DNA of 6,134 nucleotides from an uncultured Hyphomonadaceae bacterium (GCA_938049795.1 CALLCD010000181.1:1-6134); one strand, 5' to 3'. Counted from the stretch's first letter, positions 1 through 6,051 are shown. Numbers and translations are program-made. The notes: generated by a model from the sequence alone, not told the origin.

Positions 1-1
1 G

Positions 2-358
2 CCGGTACTTATTGCAACTGATCTGGATCCTTGTGTTGAGTTTTGGAAGAAACTTGACTTTGAAGTGGTAATCTCGGTTCCGTTTCAAGATGAGTTAGCA
101 TTTGTGAGCCTTCAAAACGGTCCAATGGAAATCATGTATCAGAGCATCGCTTTATCAGAGGCAACCAATCCGGTTGGTATTGAAGGCGTTAATCGATCAA
201 TCATATTCCTTGAAGTCGGTTCATTAGATGAAATCGTTGAGACGGTCAGCGAATATGAGGTTGTTACACCTGACCACATAACAGATCGTGGATCGCGCGA
301 GATATGGGTACGCGATCCTGCCGGGAACTTAATTGGTTTCGCACAGAACACATCATAA
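2..358 (+). CDS. VOC-family (glyoxalase/bleomycin-resistance fold) protein, 5' end missing
   Basis: The frame is open from the window's left edge to TAA at 356-358, so the true start lies outside; about 118 residues are visible. The visible N-terminus (PVLIATDLDPCVEFWKKLDF) matches the first beta-strand and helix of a vicinal-oxygen-chelate module. The C-terminus (IWVRDPAGNLIGFAQ) matches the typical closing strand, in which 'DPxGN' precedes the last beta-strand. VOC subunits are usually about 120-130 residues, so only a few N-terminal residues should be missing. Family members include glyoxalase I, extradiol dioxygenases, and fosfomycin or bleomycin resistance proteins. Nothing seen here assigns a substrate, and metal ligands cannot be fixed without an alignment. 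Base composition is clearly AT-richer than the downstream genes, which suggests a different origin. The gene converges on pyrF across a 43-base gap. Family call fairly sure; function unknown. Confidence 0.8.
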   Translation, partial: PVLIATDLDPCVEFWKKLDFEVVISVPFQDELAFVSLQNGPMEIMYQSIALSEATNPVGIEGVNRSIIFLEVGSLDEIVETVSEYEVVTPDHITDRGSREIWVRDPAGNLIGFAQNTS

Positions 359-401
359 CCGTCTCCAAGCATGTCCCTGAAACCAAATCCCCTGCCCTGC
401 T

Positions 402-1268
402 CTACAAGGATTTCAGGTCGGTTTGGGCGGTGTCTATGGCGGTTTTGATGGCGGTGCGCCAATCTGTGAGGGATTTTGCTTCGTCTGCTGCCGTGGGGAA
501 GGTGACGGAGCGGGAGGCGTTGACCAAGCCGCCGCTTAAGCCGTCGGGGCCTTTTACAAAGCCGGCCATTGCGTCGGCGGCCCCTGCTCCTTGGGCGCCG
601 TAGCCCGGGACGAGGAAAAGCGCGTCGGGTGCGAGGGCGCGCAGGGCGCGGGCTTCCTCGGGGCCGGTTGCGCCAGCGACGAGCATCAGGCCGGACCAGC
701 CGCTTTTGCCTTTGAGGCGGGCGATGAGCGGGGCAAGCGCTTCGACGACACGGGCATAGAGCGGCGCGCCGTCCATATTTTTCGTCTGGAAATCGGCAGA
801 GCCGGGATTGCTGGTGCGGGCCAGGATGATGACGCCTTTGGCATGGGTTTCGGCTTGGCGCATGAAGGGTTCGAGCGTGTCGAGGCCCATATAGGGATTA
901 ACGGTGACGGCATCGGCTTCGAAGGGTGCGCCGCTTGCGAGATAGGCGCTGGCATAGCCTTCGGCGGTGGAACCGATGTCGCCGCGTTTGGCGTCGGCGA
1001 GCACGAGCAATCCGGCGTTGCGGGCGGCGCGGCAGACATGTTGGAGGGCGATCATGCCGTCTGGGCCAAGCCGCTCGAACAGGCCGACTTGGGGTTTTAT
1101 GGCGGCGACGCGTCCGGCCGCGCATTCGACAATGGCTTCGCCCCAGTTTGCGAGCCCCTCGCCTGTGTCTCCGCCAAACAGCGCGGGCACGCGTCCGGCA
1201 TGGGGGTCAATGCCGACGCAAAGCGGGCCGTGGATCTTGGTGGCGGCAACCAGACGGTCAGCGAACAT
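402..1268 (-). CDS. pyrF: Orotidine 5'-phosphate decarboxylase, group 2 (PyrF)
   Basis: Cytoplasmic TIM-barrel enzyme that decarboxylates OMP to UMP, the last step of de novo pyrimidine synthesis (EC 4.1.1.23). Numbered from the ATG at 1268, the 288-residue product has 'CVGIDPH' (17-23), a lysine in 'AAIKPQ' (K58), and the signature 'LADAKRGDIGSTA' with the catalytic D92-x-K94-x-x-D97 array. It also has 'NPYMGLD' (124-130), the phosphate loop 'VPGYGAQG' (220-227) and the phosphate-binding Arg in 'NASRS' (R253). 'DAKRGDIGSTA' and the length point to the group-2 (mycobacterial/myxococcal-type) subfamily rather than the shorter E. coli type. A TTG at 1271 lies just before the ATG in the same frame. 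I prefer the ATG because it overlaps the upstream protease stop (TGATG), a usual coupling arrangement, and no strong Shine-Dalgarno is seen. Last gene of a three-gene minus-strand unit; no terminator is visible after the TAG. Confidence 0.95.
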   Translation of the reverse strand: MFADRLVAATKIHGPLCVGIDPHAGRVPALFGGDTGEGLANWGEAIVECAAGRVAAIKPQVGLFERLGPDGMIALQHVCRAARNAGLLVLADAKRGDIGSTAEGYASAYLASGAPFEADAVTVNPYMGLDTLEPFMRQAETHAKGVIILARTSNPGSADFQTKNMDGAPLYARVVEALAPLIARLKGKSGWSGLMLVAGATGPEEARALRALAPDALFLVPGYGAQGAGAADAMAGFVKGPDGLSGGLVNASRSVTFPTAADEAKSLTDWRTAIKTAIDTAQTDLKSL

Positions 1269-2089
1269 CAAGGTTTGACCCGGCAGGTGACTTTGACGAC
1301 TTGGCCGAGGCGGCGGGCCCTGTCGGCCTCATCGCCATAATTCTCAATCGCGACGGAGCGGGAGGGGCCGCCCGAGGTGTAGGCTACGCCTTGTTCATTG
1401 AGGAAGGCTCTGATGGCGTTTGGTGCTGCGGAATAGACCCGTCCGCGCCGCGTGCTTTCGGCCAGAACAACACCGCGCACAGCGCCTTTGGAATCATAGA
1501 CCGGCCCGCCGGAGAGGCCGCCGAGCGAGCCGTTGAGCCCGCGTGTCCGGCCAAGTTCTGCCCATGTCAACACAGGTTCGCGGCCATAGCGTCCGCCGCC
1601 AGAGACGAGGCTTGAGCGCGAATGAAGCTGGGTGACAACTTCGCCAGGGTCGCCTTGGGGGAAGCCGACATGGAAGCCTTTTGCGCCGACCCGCAACACG
1701 CTGTCGAGGCTGAAGCGGACGGGATTTTGCGTTGCATTGGTTTTGATCAGAGCGAGGTCGGAATTGTCGTCGATGCGGATATCCTTGGCGGCGACATAGG
1801 TGCCCGGGCGGACGAACAGGCCGACATCGCGGCACCCTTCGACGACGTGTTTGGCGGTCAACCAAAAGCCCTCTTCATTGACGGCAAAAGCAGTACCGAC
1901 GCCATCTTGAGGGCTTTGGGCCTGGATCAGGATCTGTTCGTCAAACCGCGAGGGCGGCCCCAATTCACTGCCAATCTCTTCAGCAATCAGCGGAGGCGGC
2001 GCATCGGCATGGCGCGTACCTGCAGAAAACATCACCAGCACAAACATGCCGAGTGTTAGAAGGTAGGCGACAAGATCAAGAATACGCAC
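1268..2089 (-). CDS. Membrane-anchored trypsin-like serine protease (S1/HtrA-like fold, no PDZ)
   Basis: Numbered from GTG at 2089, the 273-residue product begins with a single hydrophobic segment (about 4-23) followed by a short Pro-rich linker. That fits an N-terminal membrane anchor with the protease domain in the periplasm. The chymotrypsin-fold triad is visible: His81 in 'WLTAKHVV', Asp111 in 'DDNSDLALIK' and Ser193 in 'GGLSGGPV'. 'GVGTAFAV' (63-70) and 'FHVGFPQG' (139-146) are other typical core strands. All three catalytic residues are present, so it is probably active. No PDZ domain follows, unlike DegP/DegS; the chain ends about 80 residues after the Ser. The frame stays open upstream to 2173, but that extension would overlap the DUF350 gene by about 70 bases. 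The GTG has GGAG seven bases upstream, so it is preferred. The gene sits 13 bases after DUF350, and its stop overlaps the pyrF start. Substrate unknown. Confidence 0.88.
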   Translation of the reverse strand: MRILDLVAYLLTLGMFVLVMFSAGTRHADAPPPLIAEEIGSELGPPSRFDEQILIQAQSPQDGVGTAFAVNEEGFWLTAKHVVEGCRDVGLFVRPGTYVAAKDIRIDDNSDLALIKTNATQNPVRFSLDSVLRVGAKGFHVGFPQGDPGEVVTQLHSRSSLVSGGGRYGREPVLTWAELGRTRGLNGSLGGLSGGPVYDSKGAVRGVVLAESTRRGRVYSAAPNAIRAFLNEQGVAYTSGGPSRSVAIENYGDEADRARRLGQVVKVTCRVKP

Positions 2090-2096
2090 AGGTCTA

Positions 2097-2100
2097 CTCC
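2097..2100 (-). promoter_or_regulatory. Shine-Dalgarno of the serine protease gene
   Basis: GGAG on the minus strand, seven bases before GTG 2089-2087 and lying in the short gap after the DUF350 stop codon. It decides the GTG start against the longer frame opening at 2173, which has no supporting signal and would run through the end of DUF350. Confidence 0.7.
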
Positions 2101-2102
2101 GC

Positions 2103-2534
2103 TTAGAACCGCCCCAGATTGGGGTCCCATAGACCTGCTGCCAATAACATGGCTGCGGCCAGTTTTGCCGCAATCAGGACAATCGCGGCCCCTGCTTCGT
2201 CATTCTCGATCCGCGCAGGGATACCGGACAATAACATGTCTACGATCCGATAAGTAATCAACTGCAAGAGTAAGGCAACAATCCCCCAGATCAAAAGATC
2301 GTATATATCGACGCTGGCGGCCAGACACGAGGCGAGCGGAATGGCCAAACCAGTGATCGCGCCAGCCAGCGCGAGCCCGGCTGCGCCATTGCCCCCGCGC
2401 ACCAGCGCCAGCTCTTTCCACGGCGTCAGCAAAACATAGATGGTTGTTGCCACCACCAGCATTAAGCCAGCGGCGGCAGTCATCACGAGAAAATGAGGAA
2501 ATCCCGATACAAAACTCTCGATAGATGTGTTCAC
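2103..2534 (-). CDS. DUF350 family inner-membrane protein (YjfL-like)
   Basis: A small integral membrane protein of about 143 residues with four predicted helices. It carries the DUF350 pattern in two tandem copies. The first copy has 'TPWKELALVRGGNGAAGLAL' (about 37-56), leading into 'GLAIPLA'. The second, degenerate copy is centred on 'ENDEAGAAIVL', near the C-terminal helix. This internal duplication and length match E. coli YjfL and relatives (about 130-140 residues). The biochemical role of DUF350 proteins is not established. Start choice is uncertain: a GTG at 2588 would add 18 polar residues. I prefer the GTG at 2534, which has an AGG five bases upstream and places 'SIESF' where YjfL begins. 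It is the first gene of the unit with the serine protease and pyrF, and is divergent from bdhA. Confidence 0.85.
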   Translation of the reverse strand: MNTSIESFVSGFPHFLVMTAAAGLMLVVATTIYVLLTPWKELALVRGGNGAAGLALAGAITGLAIPLASCLAASVDIYDLLIWGIVALLLQLITYRIVDMLLSGIPARIENDEAGAAIVLIAAKLAAAMLLAAGLWDPNLGRF

Positions 2535-2568
2535 TTGGACCTGCCCGTCATATAGATACCCCGACTGA

Positions 2569-2586
2569 ATTGAACCTGTATTGAAC
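2569..2586 (+). repeat. Short direct repeat ATTGAAC x2 in the DUF350/bdhA divergent region
   Basis: ATTGAAC occurs at 2569-2575 and again at 2580-2586, a period of 11 bases or about one helical turn, between the preferred DUF350 start and bdhA. The spacing would suit a tandem regulator site. Each copy also contains TTGAAC, resembling a -35 element, but no convincing -10 follows. If DUF350 really starts at GTG 2588, the repeat lies inside that gene. Weak evidence only. Confidence 0.25.
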
Positions 2587-2613
2587 ACGAAATTGTGTCC
2601 GTGCGCCAGCCTT

Positions 2614-2618
2614 AAGGA
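2614..2618 (+). promoter_or_regulatory. Shine-Dalgarno of bdhA
   Basis: AAGGA eight bases before ATG 2627. It supports this start, which also gives residue numbering identical to characterised 3-hydroxybutyrate dehydrogenases. Confidence 0.65.
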
Positions 2619-2626
2619 TCATACCG

Positions 2627-3409
2627 ATGACAAAGAAACGCACCGCTCTTGTAACCGGCTCGACAAGCGGCATTGGAAAAGCCATTGCTGAGCGTTTTGC
2701 CGCTGGCGGGGCGGATGTGATCCTGTCAGGATTTGGCGATGCGGACGCGATTGAGGCGGACCGGGCGGCGCTTGCGGCCTCTGCGGGGGTAGAGGTGGGG
2801 TATTCGGGCGCAGATCTGACCGATCCGGAGGCGATTGCGGAGATGATGGCGATGGCTGAGGTGGATTTTGGCGGAGTGGATATTCTCGTCAACAATGCAG
2901 GCATACAGCATGTCTCGCCGATTGAGGACTTTCCGGCGCGCAAATGGGATCTGATTATTGCGCTTAATCTGACGGCGGCGTTTCATACGATCCGGCTGGC
3001 GATGCCGCATATGAAACAGCAAGGCTGGGGGCGGATTATCAACACCGCGTCCGCGCATGCGCTTGTCGCCTCGCCTTTCAAATCGGCCTATGTGGCGGCC
3101 AAGCACGGCATTGCGGGCCTGACCAAGACGATTGCGCTGGAGGGGGCCGAGTTTGGTGTGCGGTGTAATGCGATCTGTCCGGGCTATGTCTACACGCCGC
3201 TGGTCGAGGGGCAGATTGCCGATACGGCCAAATCGCGTGGGATGACCGAGGATGAGGTCAAGCGGGATGTGTTGCTGGCCGCGCAGCCGACCAAGGAGTT
3301 TGTGACCTCCGAGCAGGTTGCGGCAATGGCGGCGTTCCTGATCTCGCCGGATGGTGACCAGATCAATGGGGCGATGATGCAGATTGATGGCGGCTGGGTT
3401 GCCCATTGA
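2627..3409 (+). CDS. bdhA: D-3-hydroxybutyrate dehydrogenase (SDR)
   Basis: NAD-dependent, cytoplasmic, probably tetrameric SDR that interconverts D-3-hydroxybutyrate and acetoacetate (EC 1.1.1.30), feeding PHB-derived or external hydroxybutyrate into central metabolism. The 260 residues match the family length. The cofactor loop is TGSTSGIG (10-17), NNAG lies at 89-92, and the tetrad is Asn114, Ser142, Tyr155, Lys159. The substrate-binding set known from Pseudomonas fragi HBDH is present at the same positions: Gln94, His144, Lys152, Gln196 and the near-terminal Trp257 in 'GGWVAH'. Position 187, Trp in the P. fragi enzyme, is Tyr here ('CPGYVYTPLVEGQI'). It has its own AAGGA ribosome site and faces the DUF350 unit. 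The next gene begins 130 bases later, so it is probably transcribed alone. No PHB synthase or depolymerase is in view. Very confident family call; confident activity call. Confidence 0.95.
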   Translation: MTKKRTALVTGSTSGIGKAIAERFAAGGADVILSGFGDADAIEADRAALAASAGVEVGYSGADLTDPEAIAEMMAMAEVDFGGVDILVNNAGIQHVSPIEDFPARKWDLIIALNLTAAFHTIRLAMPHMKQQGWGRIINTASAHALVASPFKSAYVAAKHGIAGLTKTIALEGAEFGVRCNAICPGYVYTPLVEGQIADTAKSRGMTEDEVKRDVLLAAQPTKEFVTSEQVAAMAAFLISPDGDQINGAMMQIDGGWVAH

Positions 3410-3539
3410 GCGCTGATCGGCCGGGCGCGCGGTTTAAGGTGGCAGTTAGGTAAATGCGATTGGTCAAATCAAAGCGGCTCGAGACGTAGAGATTTAAGAC
3501 CGATGTGTCAGGCTTCCCATCAAGAGCGGAGCAAAACAC

Positions 3540-3935
3540 ATGTTTTTACGGACCATTGCTAACCCCTATGAGAACGGACGCCGGACGCTGGCGCTGATGT
3601 ACCGGCCCGCCAAGGGGCAGACGTTTGCGATCAATGCGGCGCAGCTTTATCGCAATCCGAAACTGCTCAATGCGTTTGGTGCGTGGCGCGGGCCGCTGAT
3701 CCGGGCGCTGGATGTGCTGGCGTTCGGCTTTTTGCTGCTGGGCATTGTGGTGGCAGTGAAAGCGGCGTGGTGGCTGTTTGTGCCGTGTTTTGCGGCCAAT
3801 CTGGCTATGCTGACGGCCAATCGCAAAACGGCCGGACGGATGGCTCGCAAAGCGGCGCGCGCGTCGAACGAGAATTTCCTCTATCTGCATCAGCATGAAG
3901 CGATCTGGCTGGTGCCGGAAAAAGCGGCGGCGTAA
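3540..3935 (+). CDS. Small membrane protein of unknown function, two transmembrane helices
   Basis: A 131-residue product I do not recognise. It has a polar, basic N-terminal half (about 1-54, including 'NPYENGRRTLALMYRPAKG'). Two closely spaced hydrophobic helices follow (about 57-74 and 76-93), with only a tight turn around 'KAAWW' between them. Next comes a strongly basic stretch (about 94-107, RKTAGRMARKAARA) and a C-terminus with 'LYLHQHEAIWLVPEK'. The helical hairpin with a basic flank suggests both termini lie in the cytoplasm by the positive-inside rule. GGAG lies eight bases before ATG 3540 (within GAGCGGAGC), which supports the start. The upstream 130 bases after bdhA show no clear promoter or terminator. 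It converges with the next gene across only 13 bases. Codon use resembles bdhA, so the gene looks native. Confidence 0.75.
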   Translation: MFLRTIANPYENGRRTLALMYRPAKGQTFAINAAQLYRNPKLLNAFGAWRGPLIRALDVLAFGFLLLGIVVAVKAAWWLFVPCFAANLAMLTANRKTAGRMARKAARASNENFLYLHQHEAIWLVPEKAAA

Positions 3936-3948
3936 CGCTCTGGCAGGG

Positions 3949-4374
3949 CTAAATGCCGAGCATGGCTAATATGCCTGCGACAATTGCGACGAGCAGGAAC
4001 ATCAAGGAGAACCCGACCGCGACGAGGCGTTGGCTTTTGCGGCGGCGTCTGGCGCCGGGCGGGGCTTCGCCGCGTTTGTGGGGGGCGAGCGTCCAGCGGT
4101 TGATGAAGAAGCCGATGGCCGACAAAAGCGCGAGCACCCCTGCCCCGATGGCTCCGCTCAGAACCGCGCAAGCGGCTGCGGCGAGCAACAGACCGGCAAC
4201 CGGCGTTGACCCGCTCATCAGCAAGGCGCGGACCTGGGTGTTGGCGCGCGAGGCGTCGAGTTTGTCATAAAAGACATTGGGGCCAACCATCGTGCACACC
4301 CATGCCCCGCCAATCGCAATGCCGATCAGGAGCACTGAGATCGAGCCGGACACTGCGCGTATTGTCTCGAACAT
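3949..4374 (-). CDS. Four-helix membrane protein, tentatively DUF4149-like
   Basis: A 141-residue product with four predicted transmembrane helices (about 12-31, 55-73, 74-92 and 117-138). A polar loop after helix 1 holds 'GPNVFYDKLDASRA', and a strongly basic loop lies before helix 4 (about 99-116, with RRRRK). The topology and the 'GP-x-VF-x-x-L' element after helix 1 resemble DUF4149/TMEM205-like proteins, but this is a resemblance only; no function can be given. The frame continues to 4425. I start at ATG 4374 because a strong GGAGG precedes it by eight bases; the 17 extra upstream residues are polar and unlike a membrane-protein start. It is divergent from the lipoprotein gene and convergent with the two-helix membrane protein. 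Confidence 0.75.
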   Translation of the reverse strand: MFETIRAVSGSISVLLIGIAIGGAWVCTMVGPNVFYDKLDASRANTQVRALLMSGSTPVAGLLLAAAACAVLSGAIGAGVLALLSAIGFFINRWTLAPHKRGEAPPGARRRRKSQRLVAVGFSLMFLLVAIVAGILAMLGI

Positions 4375-4382
4375 GGTCTGTC

Positions 4383-4387
4383 CCTCC
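4383..4387 (-). promoter_or_regulatory. Shine-Dalgarno of the four-helix membrane protein
   Basis: GGAGG on the minus strand, eight bases before ATG 4374. It decides this start over the longer frame opening at 4425. Confidence 0.75.
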
Positions 4388-4513
4388 AAGAAACAAGACT
4401 CGCGCGGTTTGCCCTGATCGGTCAAGACTGTGTTGCATTTCAGGTCGGTCCGGTGCGGCTTATGCGTCGATACAACTGCAGAGCGGTATCTGGCTGTGCG
4501 ATTTCGAGAATAG

Positions 4514-4536
4514 GGCAGAATGAGGCATATTCTGCC
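4514..4536. promoter_or_regulatory. Perfect 8-base inverted repeat, possible operator
   Basis: Arms GGCAGAAT (4514-4521) and ATTCTGCC (4529-4536) are exactly complementary across a 7-base spacer. There is no T-run on either side, so a terminator is unlikely. A further TTCTG lies at 4540-4544, ten bases after the one in the right arm, and a GCAGAA at 4610-4615 lies between the promoter and start of the lipoprotein gene. The site is in the divergent intergenic region, 36 bases upstream of the proposed -35 of the lipoprotein gene. It could bind a dimeric regulator acting on either or both genes; the regulator is unknown. Confidence 0.45.
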
Positions 4537-4572
4537 GTGTTCTGAGCGGATTCGTGTGGCACGAGAGATGCA

Positions 4573-4600
4573 TTGACGTTACGGATGCACACCGTATAGC
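4573..4600 (+). promoter_or_regulatory. Putative sigma-70-type promoter of the lipoprotein gene
   Basis: TTGACG at 4573-4578 and TATAGC at 4595-4600 are separated by 16 bases, a near-consensus -35 and a fair -10. Transcription would begin near 4607, leaving a leader of under 30 bases that includes an AGGGA ribosome site before ATG 4635. No equally good promoter was found for the divergent minus-strand gene; the rest of 4375-4634 shows only the inverted repeat. Confidence 0.5.
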
Positions 4601-4634
4601 GTTTCGGTAGCAGAACAATTAAAGGGAAAGAACC

Positions 4635-5195
4635 ATGCATATCAGAAAGATAATGGTGGGTGTTGCACTGACCGGCGTGATGGCCGCCTGCCAAACCACT
4701 CCAGACCTCACTGTTGCAGAATTTTGCGCTGTGCCGGACAATGCCGCACAACATGTCTGCCAGATTGCGGTTGACGTGAACGGGACAAAGACCGCGCTTG
4801 CGGCGACCGATCTGAAGCTTTCGGATGCACGTGCGCTGGCCGATTCGGCAATGGGCGCGGCTCAGAACGCACAGAGCACGGCGGACGCAGCGATGGTGAC
4901 CGCCCAACGCGCGGAAGCGGCGGCTACAGCAATTGATAACCTCTACTGCCAGACCAATACGATCCAGAAGACCGATACGGGCTCATGCCCGGCCAATTTC
5001 CGGCTGATGAGCTGTACCCAGACCCGCTACACGACACGGGCGGGTGGTTTGTCCTTCCTGCGGGAGATCAATGACGAGACATGCCGGTTCAATTCGCGTG
5101 TGCTCGAAATGCAGGTCCGGTGCTGTACGGTGTCTTCGACCGCGTCTTCAACGACGGCACGGGTTTTCACGCCGGTCACGCGCAGTTCTAACTAG
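4635..5195 (+). CDS. Putative alanine-zipper lipoprotein with cysteine-rich ends
   Basis: A 186-residue secreted protein. It begins with a basic, hydrophobic signal peptide and an acceptable lipobox (V-M-A-A-Cys19), so the mature chain probably carries lipid on Cys19; Gln at +2 does not signal inner-membrane retention, so the outer membrane is likely. From about 62 to 100 it has an almost perfect 3-4 heptad: Leu62, then Ala at 65, 69, 72, 76, 79, 83, 86, 90, 93 and 97, then Ile100. This is an alanine-zipper coiled coil, as in OprI/Lpp-type lipoproteins. Unlike those small proteins it has a further domain of about 80 residues. Eight cysteines besides Cys19 flank the coil: 31 and 42 before it, and 105, 118, 127, 150, 163 and 164 after it, an even number that suits disulfides in the periplasm. 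The tail is Ser/Thr-rich. Own promoter upstream, strong terminator downstream. I know no named family for the C-terminal domain. Confidence 0.8.
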   Translation: MHIRKIMVGVALTGVMAACQTTPDLTVAEFCAVPDNAAQHVCQIAVDVNGTKTALAATDLKLSDARALADSAMGAAQNAQSTADAAMVTAQRAEAAATAIDNLYCQTNTIQKTDTGSCPANFRLMSCTQTRYTTRAGGLSFLREINDETCRFNSRVLEMQVRCCTVSSTASSTTARVFTPVTRSSN

Positions 5196-5220
5196 GCTCC
5201 CGCGCACAATTAGGCAAGAC

Positions 5221-5254
5221 AACGCCCTGCCGGTTTCTGCCAGCAGGGCGTTTT
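5221..5254 (+). terminator. Intrinsic terminator after the lipoprotein gene
   Basis: AACGCCCTGC (5221-5230) pairs perfectly with GCAGGGCGTT (5243-5252) around a 12-base loop, and the T-run TTTT covers 5251-5254. It begins 26 bases after the lipoprotein stop. The minus-strand SDR gene converges on it, and the stem could also slow that transcript, but the T-run on that side is poor. Confidence 0.85.
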
Positions 5255-5277
5255 CGTGTGGGCGCTCGTGCGGCGGT

Positions 5278-6051
5278 CTACATAGCGGAAATGCCGCCAT
5301 CGACTTTCAGCTCGGCGCCGGTGACGAATTTGCTTTCATCGCTGGCAAGATAGAGCACGGCATAGGCGATGTCTTCGGGATCACCGACGCGGCCCAGCGG
5401 CACTTGGCGGGCCAGTTTGGCGAGCCCCTCTTCTTCCCCGAACATAGCTTTGACCCCATCGAGGATCGGCGTGTTGATGAAGGTCGGGTGGACCGAATTG
5501 CAGCGGATCTTGCCGCCGGTTTTGGCGCCATGCAGCGCAATCGACTTTGACATGTGCCGCACGGCTGCTTTGGCTGCATTATAAGAGACATAATTGTGGG
5601 AGGCGATGATGCCGGCAATTGAGGAGATGTTGATAATCGAGCCGAGCCCGTGGTCGCGCATGAGCGGCATGGCGTACTTGCAGCCCAGAAAAATCGAATC
5701 GACATCGACGGCCTGGACTTTGCGGAAGGCGTCATAGGTTTCGTCTTCGACCGATCCGATGGTGCCGATGCCGGCATTGTTGACCAGCACATTCAGCCCG
5801 CCCATCGCGTCATGGCCCGCCTGAAGCACTTCCTGCCAGCGCGTCTCGTCGGTGACATCATGGGCGAAGGAAAACGCCGTGTCCGCACCAAATTCGGCAT
5901 TGATGGCGGCGGCTGTGTCGGCTGCGCCTTGGGCGTTGATGTCGGTGAGTGTGACTTTTGCGCCCTCTTTTGCGAGCATGTGGGAGATTGCAGCGCCCAG
6001 TCCTTGCGCCGCCCCTGTAATCAGTGCCATCTTTCCTGCCATGCGGGCCAT
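5278..6051 (-). CDS. SDR-family NAD-dependent dehydrogenase, substrate unknown
   Basis: A classical short-chain dehydrogenase of 257 residues, normal for the family and probably a cytoplasmic tetramer. The Rossmann cofactor loop is TGAAQGLG (12-19), and Asp37 at the end of strand 2 ('LTDIN') predicts NAD(H) over NADP(H). Further landmarks are HDV at 64-66, NNAG at 91-94, Ser144 in 'INISSIAG', Tyr157 and Lys161 in 'YNAAK', 'HPTFINTPILD' near 190-200, and the C-terminal 'VDGGISAM'. The usual tetrad Asn is replaced by Asp116 ('VDVDSIFLG'); the codon is GAT on the minus strand. The overall pattern resembles hydroxysteroid or cyclic-alcohol dehydrogenases of the SDR family (3beta/17beta-HSD or cyclopentanol type), but substrate cannot be read from sequence. 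GGAGG lies eight bases before ATG 6051 and supports this start over the in-frame ATGs at codons 4 and 8. It converges on the lipoprotein gene across the terminator. No obvious partner gene is visible. Confidence 0.9.
   Translation of the reverse strand: MARMAGKMALITGAAQGLGAAISHMLAKEGAKVTLTDINAQGAADTAAAINAEFGADTAFSFAHDVTDETRWQEVLQAGHDAMGGLNVLVNNAGIGTIGSVEDETYDAFRKVQAVDVDSIFLGCKYAMPLMRDHGLGSIINISSIAGIIASHNYVSYNAAKAAVRHMSKSIALHGAKTGGKIRCNSVHPTFINTPILDGVKAMFGEEEGLAKLARQVPLGRVGDPEDIAYAVLYLASDESKFVTGAELKVDGGISAM

Noticed and set aside
359..401. Possible terminator between the VOC gene and pyrF
   Set aside because: I found no stem followed by a T-run on either strand in this gap.
591..1615. Long plus-strand open frames opposite pyrF and the protease gene (up to about 250 codons)
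   Set aside because: They lie antisense to genes with unmistakable catalytic motifs. Their translations are Gly/Ala- or Arg-rich with no domain, as expected of shadow frames in GC-rich DNA.
2090..2173. Longer N-terminus for the serine protease (28 extra residues)
   Set aside because: It would overlap the DUF350 coding region by about 70 bases, has no ribosome site, and would put a polar stretch before the membrane anchor. GTG 2089 has GGAG at good spacing.
2726..3406. 226-codon minus-strand frame opposite bdhA
   Set aside because: Arg/His-rich translation with no recognisable motif, fully covered by a gene whose active-site residues align position by position with known enzymes.
3410..3539. 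Possible promoter, small RNA or small gene between bdhA and the two-helix protein
   Set aside because: Only weak -10-like TTTAAG words and a 4-5 base GATT/AATC repeat are present. No paired -35/-10, stable stem or convincing small frame was found.
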